From Limimaricola cinnabarinus (GTDB lineage Bacteria > Pseudomonadota > Alphaproteobacteria > Rhodobacterales > Rhodobacteraceae): DNA of 64,000 nucleotides. The stretch covers positions 269,344 to 333,343 of the forward strand of contig NZ_KZ304951.1 of assembly GCF_002723615.1 (NCBI RefSeq), read 5' to 3'. A program made the position numbers and the translations under genes. The notes under the pieces are model-generated. The model searched no databases. It worked only from the letters and a program-made list of their open reading frames with translations, and was not told the DNA's origin. Below, in pieces: positions 44,319 to 56,002 of this stretch (positions within the stretch are counted from its first letter, which is position 1; each line of letters begins with the position of its first letter).

Positions 44319-44332
44319 CAAAAGCGCTTTGG
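44319..44332. promoter_or_regulatory. LacI-type operator 2 (aglR side)
   Basis: CAAAAGCGCTTTGG matches operator 1 except one end base. It lies 12 bp before the aglR start, next to or over its ribosome site, pointing to autoregulation. The centres of the two operators are exactly 160 bp apart. Confidence 0.85.
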
Positions 44333-44344
44333 AAAGCTCTCGGA

Positions 44345-45370
44345 ATGAATCTCAAGCAGCTTTCGGCCCTGCTCGGCTTGAGCCAGACGACGGTCAGCCG
44401 GGCGTTGAACGGCTATGCGGATGTCAGCGCGGCGACGCGCGCGCGCGTTCTGGCCGCGGCCGAGGCGCATGACTACCGCCCCAACACGCGGGCGCGGGCG
44501 CTGGCCACCGGGCGCAGCGGCGTGATCGGCCATGTCATTCCGCGAATCAACACCCACGCCATGGTCAACCCGATCTTCGCCGATTTCATCGCCGGGGCGG
44601 GCGAGACCTATTCCCAGGCGGGCTACGAGATGCTGATCTCGGTGGTCGATGACGGCGAGGAAGAAAAGGCCTACCGGTCGATGAAGCGGCGCGGACTGGT
44701 CGACGGGCTGGTCGTCTCGGCGCCGCGGATGAACGATCCGCGCATCGCGCTGCTCGACGAGATCGGCCTGCCCTATGCCGTGCATGGAAGGGCGACCGGC
44801 GCCGACCGGCCCTATTGCTGGGTCGACGTCAACAACCGCCGCGCCTTTGCCCGCGCCACCGATTTCCTGATCGATCTCGGTCACAGGCGGATCGGTTTGA
44901 TCAACGGCATGGAGACGATGGATTTCGCCCACCGCCGGCGCAGGGGCTACGAGGAGGCGCTGCGCGCGCGCGGGCTGGCGGTGGATGCGGCGCTGACCCG
45001 GCAGGACGAGATGACCGAGGGCTATGGCTGGCGCGCCGCGCGCGAGCTGCTCGCCCTGCCCGATCCGCCGACCGCCTTTCTCGTCTCCTCGGTGATCTGC
45101 ATGCTCGGCGTGCGCCGCGCGATCGAGGAGGCCGGGCTGATGCTCGGGCGCGACGTCTCCGCGATCACCCATGACGACCAGCTCTCCTACCTGCGCGATG
45201 ACGGCCCCGTGCCCACCTTCACCGCGACCCGGTCTTCGGTGCGCGAGGCTGGACAGCGGCTTGCCCGGATGGTCATAGACCGCATCGACACACCGCAGGT
45301 TCCGCATGCCCACGAATTGCTCGAGGCCGAACTGATCATCGGCCGCTCGACCGGACCGGCTCCAAGATAA
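44345..45370 (+). CDS. aglR: LacI-family repressor of alpha-glucoside genes
   Basis: The 341-residue repressor starts at ATG 44345 (MNLKQLSALLGLSQTTVSRA); the longer frame runs through the operator and is rejected. The helix-turn-helix is at 1-25, with LNGYADVSAATRARVLAAAE next and the hinge helix near 50-58. The sugar-binding domain follows (PYCWVDVNNRRAFARATDF, GLINGMETMDFAHRRRRGY). Divergent position and two matching palindromes support control of aglE-F-G-A-K. The GH1 and glucokinase genes downstream are probably co-transcribed with it. Confidence 0.92.
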   Translation: MNLKQLSALLGLSQTTVSRALNGYADVSAATRARVLAAAEAHDYRPNTRARALATGRSGVIGHVIPRINTHAMVNPIFADFIAGAGETYSQAGYEMLISVVDDGEEEKAYRSMKRRGLVDGLVVSAPRMNDPRIALLDEIGLPYAVHGRATGADRPYCWVDVNNRRAFARATDFLIDLGHRRIGLINGMETMDFAHRRRRGYEEALRARGLAVDAALTRQDEMTEGYGWRAARELLALPDPPTAFLVSSVICMLGVRRAIEEAGLMLGRDVSAITHDDQLSYLRDDGPVPTFTATRSSVREAGQRLARMVIDRIDTPQVPHAHELLEAELIIGRSTGPAPR

Positions 45371-45374
45371 GGCG

Positions 45375-46700
45375 ATGAAGATGCATCCGACCCGCAAGGA
45401 TTTCCCGCAAGGCTTCGTGTTCGGAGCGGCAACGGCCGCCTACCAGATCGAGGGGCACCGTTTCGGCGGCGCAGGCCCCACCCATTGGGACAGCTTCGCC
45501 AAGGGCCCCGGCAACGTGGTGCGGGCCGAGGACGGCGCGACCGCCTGCGACCATTACCATCGCTACGAGGCGGATCTCGACCTGCTGCGCGAGGGCGGCT
45601 TCGACGCCTATCGCTTCTCGACCTCCTGGGCGCGGGTCATGCCCGATGGCCGGACGGTGAACCCCGAGGGGCTCGATTTCTACGACCGGCTGGTCGACGC
45701 GGTGCTGGAGCGCGGGCTGAAGCCCTTCCAGACGCTCTATCATTGGGAGCTGCCCTCCGCGCTCGCCGATCGCGGCGGCTGGGCCAACCGCGACACGGCG
45801 CTCGCCTTCGCCGATTTTTCCGAAACCATCAGCGCCCGCATCGGCGACCGCGTCGCCTCGACCGCGACCATCAACGAGCCCTGGTGCGTCGCCTGGCTGT
45901 CGCATTACCTCGGCCATCACGCGCCGGGGCTGCGCGACATCCGCGCCGCGGCGCGGGCCATGCACCACATCCTGCTGGCGCATGGCCTCGCGGTCGAGCG
46001 GCTGCGCGGCATGGGGCGCGAGGAGCTGGGCATCGTGCTCAATTTCGAGCGCGCGATGCCCGCCACGGAAGCACCCGCCGATGCCGCCGCCGCCGACATA
46101 CAGGACCAGATCTACAATCGCTGGTTCCTCGAGGCGATCGCGCATGGCCGCTATCCCGAGGGCGCGCTGGCGGGCCTTGCGCCGCACATGCCCGAGGGCT
46201 GGCAAGAGGACATGGCCCTGATCTCGCAGCCGCTCGACTGGCTCGGCGTGAATTACTACACCCGCGCGATGATGCAGGCCGCCCCCGATCAGCCCTGGCC
46301 GTCGGTCACGGCGGTCGAAGGCCCCCTGCCCAAGACGCAGATGGGATGGGAGATCCACCCCGAGGGCCTGCATCATTTCCTGCTGCGCGCGCGCGACGCG
46401 TTGGGCGCGGTGCCGGTCTATGTCACCGAAAACGGCATGGCCCGCGCCGACACGCTCGAAGACGGCGCCGTCAAGGACCCCGAGCGCACGGCCTTCATCT
46501 TCGACCATCTCGACGCCATGCGCCGCGCCATCGCCGATGGCGTCGATCTGCGCGGCTTCTTCTACTGGTCGCTGCTCGACAATTACGAATGGGCCTTCGG
46601 CTATGAGAAGCGCTTCGGCCTCGTCCATGTCGATTTCGAAACCCAGGCGCGCACGCCGAAGTCCTCGTTTCACGCCCTCTGCGCCGCGCTCGCCCGCTAA
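45375..46700 (+). CDS. Beta-glucosidase, GH1
   Basis: This 441-residue GH1 TIM-barrel enzyme acts on cytosolic beta-glucosides. Acid/base Glu168 is in TINEPW and nucleophile Glu352 in VTENGMA. The N-terminal signature FVFGAATAAYQIEG is intact. It starts 5 bp after the aglR stop. A beta-specific enzyme inside an alpha-glucoside regulon means the regulon serves both linkages or shares an inducer. Length is typical. Confidence 0.93.
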   Translation: MKMHPTRKDFPQGFVFGAATAAYQIEGHRFGGAGPTHWDSFAKGPGNVVRAEDGATACDHYHRYEADLDLLREGGFDAYRFSTSWARVMPDGRTVNPEGLDFYDRLVDAVLERGLKPFQTLYHWELPSALADRGGWANRDTALAFADFSETISARIGDRVASTATINEPWCVAWLSHYLGHHAPGLRDIRAAARAMHHILLAHGLAVERLRGMGREELGIVLNFERAMPATEAPADAAAADIQDQIYNRWFLEAIAHGRYPEGALAGLAPHMPEGWQEDMALISQPLDWLGVNYYTRAMMQAAPDQPWPSVTAVEGPLPKTQMGWEIHPEGLHHFLLRARDALGAVPVYVTENGMARADTLEDGAVKDPERTAFIFDHLDAMRRAIADGVDLRGFFYWSLLDNYEWAFGYEKRFGLVHVDFETQARTPKSSFHALCAALAR

Positions 46701-46716
46701 GTCCGAAGGAAACCGC

Positions 46717-47703
46717 ATGTCCCACCCCGACAACGCCTATTCCCTGGTCGCCGATATCGGCGGCACCAACACGCGCGTCGCGCTCGCCCGCGGGCTCGAG
46801 ATCCTCGAAACCAGCATCCGCCGCTATTCGAACGCCGATTACGCCGGGCTCGAGACGGTGCTGAAACGCTATGTCGCCGAAGAAGGCGGGGTCGATTGCA
46901 TCGGCGCCTGCGTCGCCGTGGCCGGCCCGGTGCGCGACGGGCGCGCGACGATGACCAATCTCGACTGGACCATCGACAAGACCACGCTGAGCCGGGCCAC
47001 CGGCGCCGAAACGGTGGCGATCCTCAACGACCTGCAGGCGCAGGGCCACGCGCTGGGCCATGTGCCGGCCGACAATCTGCGCGAAATCATCCCCTTCCCG
47101 GAGGCGTCGCCCCATGCGGCAAAGCTGGTGATCGGCGTCGGCACCGGCTTCAACGCGACGCCGGTCTTCGACACCGAGGATGGCCGCTACGTCACCCCTT
47201 CGGAATCGGGGCATGTCAACCTGCCGGTCAACAGCGAAGAGGAGCTGCGCCTGGCGCAGTTCGTCTCGACGGCGCATGGCTTTCCGGCGGTCGAGGACGT
47301 GCTGTCGGGCCGCGGGCTCGAACGGATCTATGCCTGGCTCGGCGTCGAGGCGGGCGATCCGGCCGAGAAGACGGCGGCCGAGATCATGACCGGCTGCGCC
47401 GAGAAGAGCGATCCACGCGCGATCGAGGCCGCCCGCGTCTTCACCCGCTTTCTCGGCACGACGGCGGGCAATCTCGCGCTGATCCAGCTTCCCTTCGGCG
47501 GGGTCTACCTCGTGGGCGGCGTCTCGCGCGCCATCGCGCCCTATCTGCGCGAATTCGGCTTTGCCGATGCCTTCCGCGACAAGGGGCGCTTTGCCGGCTT
47601 CATGGGCAATTTCGGCGTCTCGGTGATCGAGGATGATTACGCCGCCCTGACCGGCTGCGCAGCGCATCTCAACGGGCTGCTCCTGCCCGGCACCGCGAGC
47701 TGA
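46717..47703 (+). CDS. glk: Glucokinase (ROK-unrelated Glk family)
   Basis: The 328-residue ATP-dependent glucokinase starts at ATG 46717 after GAAGGAAA. The ATP-binding loop VADIGGTNTRVALA is at about 11-24, AGPVRDGRATMTNLDW near 68, and the glucose-binding NDLQAQGHAL and PSESGHVNLP are present. It phosphorylates the glucose freed by AglA and the GH1 enzyme. It ends the plus-strand run aglR-GH1-glk and converges on cckA. Confidence 0.93.
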   Translation: MSHPDNAYSLVADIGGTNTRVALARGLEILETSIRRYSNADYAGLETVLKRYVAEEGGVDCIGACVAVAGPVRDGRATMTNLDWTIDKTTLSRATGAETVAILNDLQAQGHALGHVPADNLREIIPFPEASPHAAKLVIGVGTGFNATPVFDTEDGRYVTPSESGHVNLPVNSEEELRLAQFVSTAHGFPAVEDVLSGRGLERIYAWLGVEAGDPAEKTAAEIMTGCAEKSDPRAIEAARVFTRFLGTTAGNLALIQLPFGGVYLVGGVSRAIAPYLREFGFADAFRDKGRFAGFMGNFGVSVIEDDYAALTGCAAHLNGLLLPGTAS

Positions 47704-47758
47704 CGCCCCGCGGCCCCGCGATGCCTGCGCGTCGCGAGGCCGCGCATCGCCCTATGGT

Positions 47759-50089
47759 TCAGCAGGCGATCCGCGATTGCACCGTGGTCGCGAGATCGGT
47801 CAGCGAGAAGGGCTTGGGCAGGAAGACCGAATTCGGGATGCCCGCCTGCTGCTCGGCGAAGGCATCCTCGGCATAGCCCGACACGAAGACGACCTGCGTC
47901 TGCGGCCGGTCGACCAGGGCCTCGCGCACCCAGGTCGGCCCGTCCTTGCCCGGCATGATGACATCGGTCACGAAAATGTCGACCTTCAGCTCCGGGTCCG
48001 CCAGCAGCGCCAGAGCCGCCTCCGCATCCTCGGCCTCGAGAACCGTGAGCCCCCGCAGCCGCAGGGCTCGCGCGGCAAAGGCCCGCACCGGAGCCTCGTC
48101 CTCCACCAGCAGCACGACGCCCTCGGCATGACGGGCCAGCGGCCCGGGCTCCGCCGGCCGGGCGGGGCGTTCGGGCTCGGCCAGGGGGGCGCGATGCGGC
48201 AGCATGAGCGTGAAGCAGCTGCCTTCCCCAGGCGCACTGTCGACGAAGACATAGCCTCCGCTCTGCTTGACGATGCCATAGACGGTGGAGAGGCCCAGCC
48301 CGGTGCCCTCTCCGGGCCGCTTCGTCGTGTAGAAGGGTTCGAATATCTTGTGCAGCTTCTCGGGCGGTATGCCGCAGCCGTGATCCATGACCCGGATCCT
48401 GACCCATTCGCCCGCGGGCACGATGGCGCGGTCGCGATGCATCGGGGCGTCGAGCCAGAGATTGTCGGTTTCGACCACGATCTCCCCGCCCTGGGCCATG
48501 GCGTCGCGGGCATTGACCACGAGGTTCATCAGCACCTGTTCGAGCTGGCGGCGATCGGCGCGGACCTGTTTGAGGTCGGGGTCGTGGTTGAGCGTGAGCC
48601 TGACCTTCTCGCCGACGAGCCGGTTGAGCAGATGGGTGAGGTCGGACAGCGTGTCGCGCAGATCGAGCTGTTCGAGCCTGAGGTTCTGCTTGCGCGAATA
48701 GGCCAGGAGCTGGCCGACGAGGCTGGCGGCGCGGTTCGCGTTCTGGTGGATCTGCGTCAGGTCGCCGAAATCCTGATCGTCCTTGTCGTGCCGCAGCAGC
48801 AAGAGGTCGCAATGGCCGGAAATGGCCGTGAGCAGGTTGTTGAAATCATGGGCGATGCCGCCTGCGAGCTGGCCGATCGCCTGCATCTTCTGGGCCTGCA
48901 CGAACTGCGCTTCGAGCGATTTGTGCTCCGTCGCGTCATAGAGCACGGCGACGAGGCAGCCCGACGCGTCGGCCTTGCCGAGCGTGACCTGCAGCACCGT
49001 GTCCCGCCCCGGCCCGCGCAGCTTGAGAAACTGCGGCCCCGGCACGGCCCGGCCCTCGGCCGCCTCGGCGAGCCAGTCGCCCAGCGGCCGGCCGAGCCCC
49101 TCGAGCAGGTCCGACAGCCGGGCGCCCGGCCCCGGCGGCTCCGGCAGCAGGGTCTGGGCCGCCTGGTTCGCATCGAGGATGATCCCGGCCCGGTCCAGCC
49201 GCAAGAGCGGCACAGGAAACCCGTCGATCCCGGTGCTTTCGGGGTCGCGCGGCACGCTGTCGGGCGGCAGTAGGTAGATCTCGCGCCGCCCCGCGGCGGC
49301 GGGGATCTCGGCCATGATGGCTTCGGTCGGCTCGGGCGTTCCATGCAGGAGCTGCACCTGCCCCGGCCGGGGCGGCTCGGGCCCGAATATGGCTTCGAGC
49401 GTGCTTGCGCGCCCGCCGGTCAGGGCGCGGCAGGCCTCGTTCATGTAAAGGATCGTCCCCGTCGGGCCGGCGGTCAGCATCGGCAGGCCGAGCGCATCGG
49501 CGGCCCTGCCGGTGCCGGTCCGCTCCGTCAGATCGTCGATGCGCCACAGCAGCGCCCCCGCCCCCAGCCGGGTCACGGTCAGGCGCAGATGGCCGCGCCG
49601 GGTCGCGATCATGTCCTGGGCCGAGCCTTCGATGGCGGCGCGCTGGCGCAGGCGCGACAGGGTGGCGGAGGGCGTCGCGAAATGGCGCGAAAGCGCGGCA
49701 GCGAGCGTGCCGCAGCGCGCACCGAACCGCTGGGACGCGGCCAGGTTGCAATCCAGTATCGTGCCCTGCATGTCGCTGAGCAGACCGGGCACGGTATCGC
49801 GCTCGATGATCCGCGCGCCGAGCCGCACGAGATCGCGGCGCAGCCGCGCCCGGCGCAGGCGGCGTATCCCGAACAGCCCGGCCACGCAGGCCAGCGTCGA
49901 GCCGAGCAGCAGCAGCGCGAGCGCCGCGTGGCCATCGGGCGACAGGGCCGCCGCCGCCAGCGCCATCGAGGCCATGCCGAGAATGGCCGCCAGATGCGCA
50001 GCGCCCGGGAGAGCATCTCCGTCGTCGGCCGCCATGGCCGGCAGATCGAGTTCGACCACCTCTGCCTCCTTCGATGTCCTCTCAGACAA
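47759..50089 (-). CDS. cckA: Hybrid histidine kinase CckA
   Basis: This 776-residue cell-cycle kinase feeds phosphate through ChpT to CtrA. Order of parts: two membrane helices (about 30-50 and 54-74), PAS-like regions (about 95-190, 195-280, 290-390), HisKA with His414 in [10 protein letters not shown], HATPase with [19 protein letters not shown] and [16 protein letters not shown], and a C-terminal receiver (658-776) with Asp709 in FVTDVIMPG. Domain order and HDFNNLL motif are diagnostic. In Rhodobacterales the CckA-ChpT-CtrA path mainly controls motility, gene-transfer-agent and related traits. It is transcribed alone. Confidence 0.93.
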   Translation of the reverse strand: MSERTSKEAEVVELDLPAMAADDGDALPGAAHLAAILGMASMALAAAALSPDGHAALALLLLGSTLACVAGLFGIRRLRRARLRRDLVRLGARIIERDTVPGLLSDMQGTILDCNLAASQRFGARCGTLAAALSRHFATPSATLSRLRQRAAIEGSAQDMIATRRGHLRLTVTRLGAGALLWRIDDLTERTGTGRAADALGLPMLTAGPTGTILYMNEACRALTGGRASTLEAIFGPEPPRPGQVQLLHGTPEPTEAIMAEIPAAAGRREIYLLPPDSVPRDPESTGIDGFPVPLLRLDRAGIILDANQAAQTLLPEPPGPGARLSDLLEGLGRPLGDWLAEAAEGRAVPGPQFLKLRGPGRDTVLQVTLGKADASGCLVAVLYDATEHKSLEAQFVQAQKMQAIGQLAGGIAHDFNNLLTAISGHCDLLLLRHDKDDQDFGDLTQIHQNANRAASLVGQLLAYSRKQNLRLEQLDLRDTLSDLTHLLNRLVGEKVRLTLNHDPDLKQVRADRRQLEQVLMNLVVNARDAMAQGGEIVVETDNLWLDAPMHRDRAIVPAGEWVRIRVMDHGCGIPPEKLHKIFEPFYTTKRPGEGTGLGLSTVYGIVKQSGGYVFVDSAPGEGSCFTLMLPHRAPLAEPERPARPAEPGPLARHAEGVVLLVEDEAPVRAFAARALRLRGLTVLEAEDAEAALALLADPELKVDIFVTDVIMPGKDGPTWVREALVDRPQTQVVFVSGYAEDAFAEQQAGIPNSVFLPKPFSLTDLATTVQSRIAC

Positions 50090-50129
50090 GGAAGGCCAAA
50101 AACACTAACACCGGGTTAAGGAATACGGC

Positions 50130-51287
50130 TCAGCCCTGCTCGAACCTTGCCAGAAAGAAGCCGTCGCCCGCCTCGTCGGGCCATCTCTGCATCCGGTCGC
50201 ACAGGCGCCAATGGGGGTGGCGCTCCAGAAAACCGGTGACGATCGCGTCGTTTTCCTCGTGCAGCACCGAGCAGGTCGCATAGCTCAGGCTGCCGCCCGG
50301 CGCGACATGCGCGAGCGCTTCATCGAGCAGCCGCGCCTGCAGCTGCGCGAGATCGCGCAGCGCCTCCGGGGTCAGCCGCCACTTGCCATCCGGGTCGCGG
50401 CGCCATGTGCCGCTGCCCGAGCATGGCGCATCGACGAGCACATGGTCGTAGCGCGCCGCCCCGGGATCTTCGGCCAGCTCGATCCGCACGCCTGCGCGCG
50501 CCGCGCGGGCGGGGATGTCGCGCATGCGCGCGGCGCTGATGTCATGCGCCGTCACCGCGACCTCTGCCCGCCCGGCCAGCGCCAGCGCCTTGCCGCCGCC
50601 ACCGGCGCAATAGTCAAGCACACTCTGGCCATCGCGCAGCGGCAGGCGCAGCATCGCGGCCTGCGACGAGGCGTCCTGCAGCTCGACAGGGCCATCGGTG
50701 AAGGCGCGGCTGCGCGACAGCGCCCTTTCGCCCGAGATCACCCGCAGGGCGCCCTCGACCGTCTCATGCGCGGCGGCAGCAATGCCCTCCTGCGCAAGGG
50801 CCTCGATCGCGGTGGCGGCATCGGCGCGGCGCGGATTGACGCGCAGATAGACCGGCGCCCGTCTGCGCAGCGCAAGGGCGGCAGGCCCGGCCCGGGGGCC
50901 GAGATCGGCCTCGAAGCGCTGCCAGAGCCAATCGGGCAGGTCATGCGCCACCGCCGCCGGGGGCGGATCGGTGGGGGCCGCCTCTTCCGCCGATGACAGC
51001 GCGGCGGGCGCGTGCCCCTGCCCGGTGAAGACGAGATCGAGATCCGCGCCATCCTCGCGCAGCAACCCGATCATGATCCCCCGGCCCGTCTGCGCTCCGC
51101 CGGCATGGGCGGCCGACCGCCTGCGCCGCCAGCCGTCGAAGACGTGATCGCGCACCGCGGCCCGATCCTTGGAGCCCGCGTAGCGGCTGCCGCGCGACCA
51201 GCGCAGCAACGCCTTTTCGACCGGCATCCCGGCAAGGCAATCATCGATAACCCCGATCGCGGCGGCGACGCGCGCGGCCGGGGTCAC
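50130..51287 (-). CDS. RsmB-family RNA (cytosine-C5) methyltransferase
   Basis: The 385-residue enzyme resembles 16S m5C967 methyltransferase (RsmB/Sun). A helical N-terminal RNA-binding part ends at about 150; the AdoMet fold has VLDYCAGGGGKALALAG. The two active cysteines are in DAPCSGSGTWRR and YATCSVLHEEN, the release and nucleophile Cys of m5C methyltransferases. The NusB-like N-domain looks short. The exact rRNA target is therefore uncertain. It follows guaB in the same direction after 335 bp. Confidence 0.88.
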   Translation of the reverse strand: MTPAARVAAAIGVIDDCLAGMPVEKALLRWSRGSRYAGSKDRAAVRDHVFDGWRRRRSAAHAGGAQTGRGIMIGLLREDGADLDLVFTGQGHAPAALSSAEEAAPTDPPPAAVAHDLPDWLWQRFEADLGPRAGPAALALRRRAPVYLRVNPRRADAATAIEALAQEGIAAAAHETVEGALRVISGERALSRSRAFTDGPVELQDASSQAAMLRLPLRDGQSVLDYCAGGGGKALALAGRAEVAVTAHDISAARMRDIPARAARAGVRIELAEDPGAARYDHVLVDAPCSGSGTWRRDPDGKWRLTPEALRDLAQLQARLLDEALAHVAPGGSLSYATCSVLHEENDAIVTGFLERHPHWRLCDRMQRWPDEAGDGFFLARFEQG

Positions 51288-51622
51288 CGGTCCACCCCCA
51301 AGATCGGCCCGAACGATGCCATCCTGCCCCCCGGTGCCATCTGCATTCCGTCCTGCCGCATCATCTCATGCCCATCCGCCGTTTCGGGCCATGCTCTATA
51401 CCCACGGAGGCCGGGAATGAAGGCCGCAGCTCATCGGCGGGGCGGTATGAAAAGACTACCGATCGCCAGGCTTCGGATATCTGTGCGGCGGAGAGAGCTC
51501 GCGGCGACCCTCGCATGGCCCGGATCCGAATGCCCGACGCGAACGCGACTGGCGACCGGGACGGGCAAAAGAATACGGGGTGCCGACCGGAGCAGCCTCC
51601 GGCCGGCACCCGAAAACAAGGC
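51288..51622. other. Gene-free stretch upstream of the rsmB-like gene
   Basis: Apart from the guaB terminator at its right end I see no gene here. Frames crossing it on either strand have no recognisable product. The remaining ~290 bp should hold the promoter of the rsmB-like gene; no clear -35/-10 pair was identified. Confidence 0.6.
51565..51611 (-). terminator. Rho-independent terminator of guaB
   Basis: Arms at 51578-51590 and 51599-51611 give a 13-bp stem with one G-U pair and an 8-nt loop. On the minus strand it is followed by CCGTATTCTTTT. It begins 12 bp past the guaB stop. Confidence 0.8.
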
Positions 51623-53209
<1,587 letters not shown>

Positions 53210-53250
53210 CTATGGTCCGCCCCGAGACCACGCCGCGCGAAAGGCCCGCC

Positions 53251-55296
53251 ATGACCCAGGATCCGCTCGTCATCTTCACCCCCTCGGGCAAGCGCGGCCG
53301 GGTGCCCGCCGGCACCACCGTGCTGACCGCCGCGCGCCGTCTCGGCGTCGATCTCGACAGCGTCTGCGGCGGGCGCGGCATCTGCTCGAAATGCCAGGTC
53401 AGCCCCGGCCGCGGGCAGTTCTCCAAGCACGGCGTCACCGTGGCCGAGGATGCGCTGAGCGAGGTCAACGCCGTCGAGGAGCGCTATGACCGCATCCGCG
53501 GGCTCAAGCCCGGCCGCCGCCTCGGCTGCCAGGCGCAGATCAATTCCGACATCGTGCTCGACGTGCCGCCTGAAAGCCAGGTGCATCGGCAGGTGGTGCG
53601 CAAGGCCGCCGATGCGCGGCCCATCGTCATGGACCCGGCGACGCGCAAATACTTCGTCACCGTCTCCGAGCCCGACATGCACGAGCCGCGCGGCGATCTC
53701 GAACGGCTGACGGAGGCGCTGCGCCACCAGTGGCGGATCGACAGGATCGACGTCGCGCCGCCGGTGCTGGCCAAGCTGCAGCAGGCGCTGCGCAAGGGCA
53801 ATTGGGAGGTGACCGTCGCGCTGCATCACGACGCCGAGGACGGCGCGCAGAGCATCATCGATCTGTGGCCCGGCTTTCGGTCCGAGCCGCTCTGGGGGCT
53901 CGCCATCGACCTCGGCTCGACCACCGTCGCCGCGCATCTGACCTCGCTCGAAGACGGCCATGTCGCGGCCTCGGCGGGGGTGATGAACCCGCAGATCCGC
54001 TTTGGCGAAGACCTGATGAGCCGCGTCAGCTACGCGATGATGAACGAGGGCGGCGCGGCGGAGATGACCGCCGCCGTGCGCGCGGCGATCGACGATCTCG
54101 CCCGCGAACTGGCCACCGAGGCCGGGATCGACATGCGCGACATCGTCGAGGCGGTCTTCGTCTGCAACCCGGTGATGCACCACCTGCTGCTCGGCGTCGA
54201 TCCGGTGGAGCTGGGCCAGGCGCCCTTCGCGCTCGCCACATCGGATGCCATGAGCCTGCCCGCCCGCGATCTCGATCTCGGCGCGATCAATTCGGGCGCG
54301 CAGGTCTATGTGCTGCCCTGCATCGCGGGGCATGTGGGCGCGGATGCCGCGGCCGTGGCGCTCTCCGAGCGGCCCGACCAGTCCGACGATCTGGTGCTGG
54401 TGGTCGATGTCGGCACCAATGCCGAGATCCTGCTCGGCGACCGGGCGCGGGTGCTGGCCTGCTCCTCGCCCACCGGCCCGGCCTTCGAGGGCGCGCAGAT
54501 CAGTTCCGGCCAGCGCGCCGCCCCCGGCGCGATCGAGGCGATCAGGATCGACCCCGAGACCAAGACGCCGCGCTTTCGCGTCATCGGCTGCGACACATGG
54601 TCCGACGAGCCGGGCTTCTGGGAGGAGGTCGGCCCCGGCGGGGTCACCGGGATCTGCGGCTCGGGCATCATCGAGGCGGTGGCCGAGATGCGCATCGCGG
54701 GGCTACTGGACGCGCGCGGGCTGATCGGCTCGGCCGAGCAGACCGGCACGGAACGGATGATCGCCGAAGGCCGCACCCATGCCTACCTGATCCATGACGG
54801 CACGGAGGCGGGCGGGCCGCGCATCACCGTCACGCAAGGCGACATCCGCGCGATCCAGCTCGCCAAGTCGGCGCTCTACGCCGGGGCGCGGCTCCTGATG
54901 GATGAGCGCGGGGTCGAGGCGGTCGACCGGGTGGTGCTGGCGGGCGCCTTCGGCGCGCATATCAGCCCCAAGCACGCGCTGGTTCTGGGCATGATTCCCG
55001 ACGTGGCGGTCGAAAAGGTCACCAGCGCGGGCAACGCCGCCGGCACCGGCGCGCGGATCGCTCTGTGCTCGATCGCCGCGCGGCGCGAGGTCGAGACGCT
55101 GGTGCGCGAGATCACCAAGGTCGAAACCGCGATCGAGCCGCGTTTTCAGGAGCATTTCGTCGCCGCCAACGCCATCCCCCACGCCACGGCCGGCTTCGAG
55201 GGCCTGCGCGCCGCGCAGCCCCTGCCCGAGCCGAGCTTCAACGCGGGCAGCGGCGGCGAGGGCGGCGGGCGGCGGCGCAGGCGCGCCAGACCCTGA
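53251..55296 (+). CDS. Corrinoid activation protein: 2Fe-2S ferredoxin plus ASKHA (DUF4445)
   Basis: The 681-residue protein has an N-terminal 2Fe-2S domain with Cys39, Cys45, Cys48 ([11 protein letters not shown]) and Cys93. A linker follows, then an ATP-binding ASKHA domain with DLGSTT (220-225), [23 protein letters not shown], and GAFGAH near 570. Such RACE proteins use ATP to reduce accidentally oxidised Co(II)-corrinoids. In Phaeobacter a DUF4445 protein is needed with the split MetH. Here the pterin MetH part is 18 kb away. The Gly/Arg tail [16 protein letters not shown] matches that subunit's tail. The start is ATG 53251 with AAAGG upstream. Confidence 0.9.
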   Translation: MTQDPLVIFTPSGKRGRVPAGTTVLTAARRLGVDLDSVCGGRGICSKCQVSPGRGQFSKHGVTVAEDALSEVNAVEERYDRIRGLKPGRRLGCQAQINSDIVLDVPPESQVHRQVVRKAADARPIVMDPATRKYFVTVSEPDMHEPRGDLERLTEALRHQWRIDRIDVAPPVLAKLQQALRKGNWEVTVALHHDAEDGAQSIIDLWPGFRSEPLWGLAIDLGSTTVAAHLTSLEDGHVAASAGVMNPQIRFGEDLMSRVSYAMMNEGGAAEMTAAVRAAIDDLARELATEAGIDMRDIVEAVFVCNPVMHHLLLGVDPVELGQAPFALATSDAMSLPARDLDLGAINSGAQVYVLPCIAGHVGADAAAVALSERPDQSDDLVLVVDVGTNAEILLGDRARVLACSSPTGPAFEGAQISSGQRAAPGAIEAIRIDPETKTPRFRVIGCDTWSDEPGFWEEVGPGGVTGICGSGIIEAVAEMRIAGLLDARGLIGSAEQTGTERMIAEGRTHAYLIHDGTEAGGPRITVTQGDIRAIQLAKSALYAGARLLMDERGVEAVDRVVLAGAFGAHISPKHALVLGMIPDVAVEKVTSAGNAAGTGARIALCSIAARREVETLVREITKVETAIEPRFQEHFVAANAIPHATAGFEGLRAAQPLPEPSFNAGSGGEGGGRRRRRARP

Positions 55297-55365
55297 CCCA
55301 AGGCCCCGGGGCGCGAAACCCGCTTGACGAGAGCGGGCGGCGCGGCTACCTCGGGGCCAGAGCGC

Positions 55366-55439
55366 GCGGGTATGGTGAAAAGGTATCACGAAAGCTTCCC
55401 AAGCTTCAGTTACGGGTTCGATTCCCGTTACCCGCTCCA
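55366..55439 (+). tRNA. tRNA-Gly (anticodon CCC)
   Basis: The 74-nt cloverleaf has acceptor arms GCGGGTA/TACCCGC, D stem GTGA/TCAC, anticodon loop TTCCCAA, T arm ACGGG-TTCGATT-CCCGT, discriminator T, and encoded CCA. The anticodon stem AAAGC/GCTTC has one A-C mismatch at its outer pair. It reads GGG glycine codons. It lies between the corrinoid activator and ridA. Confidence 0.95.
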
Positions 55440-55475
55440 TCTTCTCCCGCCGGTCACCACCACAGGGAGCCCTCC

Positions 55476-55823
55476 ATGACAGACATCATCCGCCACGAGA
55501 CCGACGCCCGCATGAGCCAGGTCGTCGTCCATAACGGCATCGCCTATCTCGCGGGCCAGATCGAAGGCCCGGCCAATGACGCGGGCGCGCAGACGCGCGA
55601 GACCCTGGCCGAGATCGACCGCCTGCTGGCGCTGGCGGGAACCGACAGGACCCGGCTGCTGACGGCACAGATCTGGCTCGCCGACATGACGGATTTCGAG
55701 GCGATGAACGCGGCTTGGGACGAATGGGTGCCCGAGGGCCACGCCCCCGCCCGCTACACCGGCGAATCGAAGCTCGCCGCGCCGGAATACCGCGTCGAGA
55801 TCATCGTCACCGCGGCGGTCTGA
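55476..55823 (+). CDS. RidA-family enamine/imine deaminase
   Basis: This 115-residue protein of the RidA/YjgF family has VVVHNGIAYLAGQIEG at the N-terminal strand, helices with TRETLAEIDRLLALAGTD, and the end AAPEYRVEIIVTAAV. RidA proteins hydrolyse reactive enamines from PLP enzymes. The catalytic Arg of true RidA (in the C-terminal VEI...A segment) appears to be at EYRVEI, though placement differs slightly, so it may belong to a Rid subfamily (Rid2-like). GGGAG precedes ATG 55476. Confidence 0.85.
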   Translation: MTDIIRHETDARMSQVVVHNGIAYLAGQIEGPANDAGAQTRETLAEIDRLLALAGTDRTRLLTAQIWLADMTDFEAMNAAWDEWVPEGHAPARYTGESKLAAPEYRVEIIVTAAV

Positions 55824-55848
55824 ACCGCACCTTTGTAGCGCGCGCCAT

Positions 55849-55947
55849 CCCTTTCATCTTTCTCCAAATACGCATGTCGCCCGGCCCGCCGCCGGGCGCG
55901 CGGGTGGCAGATGGGGGGATTTGCGTATTTGAAGAAAGATGAAAGGG
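55849..55947. repeat. Long inverted repeat between convergent ridA and pgi
   Basis: The 26-nt arms at 55849-55874 (core CTTTCATCTTTCTCCAAATA) and 55922-55947 differ at one base when reverse-complemented. The 47-nt centre has its own GC hairpin. It is far less GC-rich than its surroundings and lies between convergent stops, so it may end both transcripts. Similar CATCTTT...AAATAC elements are, to my recollection, scattered in Rhodobacterales. Confidence 0.75.
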
Positions 55948-56002
55948 GGCGGCGCGCATGGCGACCGCCCCCTGTTCTCATCGAAAGCGGACGGTCGCCC
56001 CG

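Noticed and set aside
55366-55439. tRNA-Gly as an active island attachment site
   Set aside because: Genes on both sides are housekeeping-like, there is no integrase, and I saw no repeated tRNA 3' end within the window.
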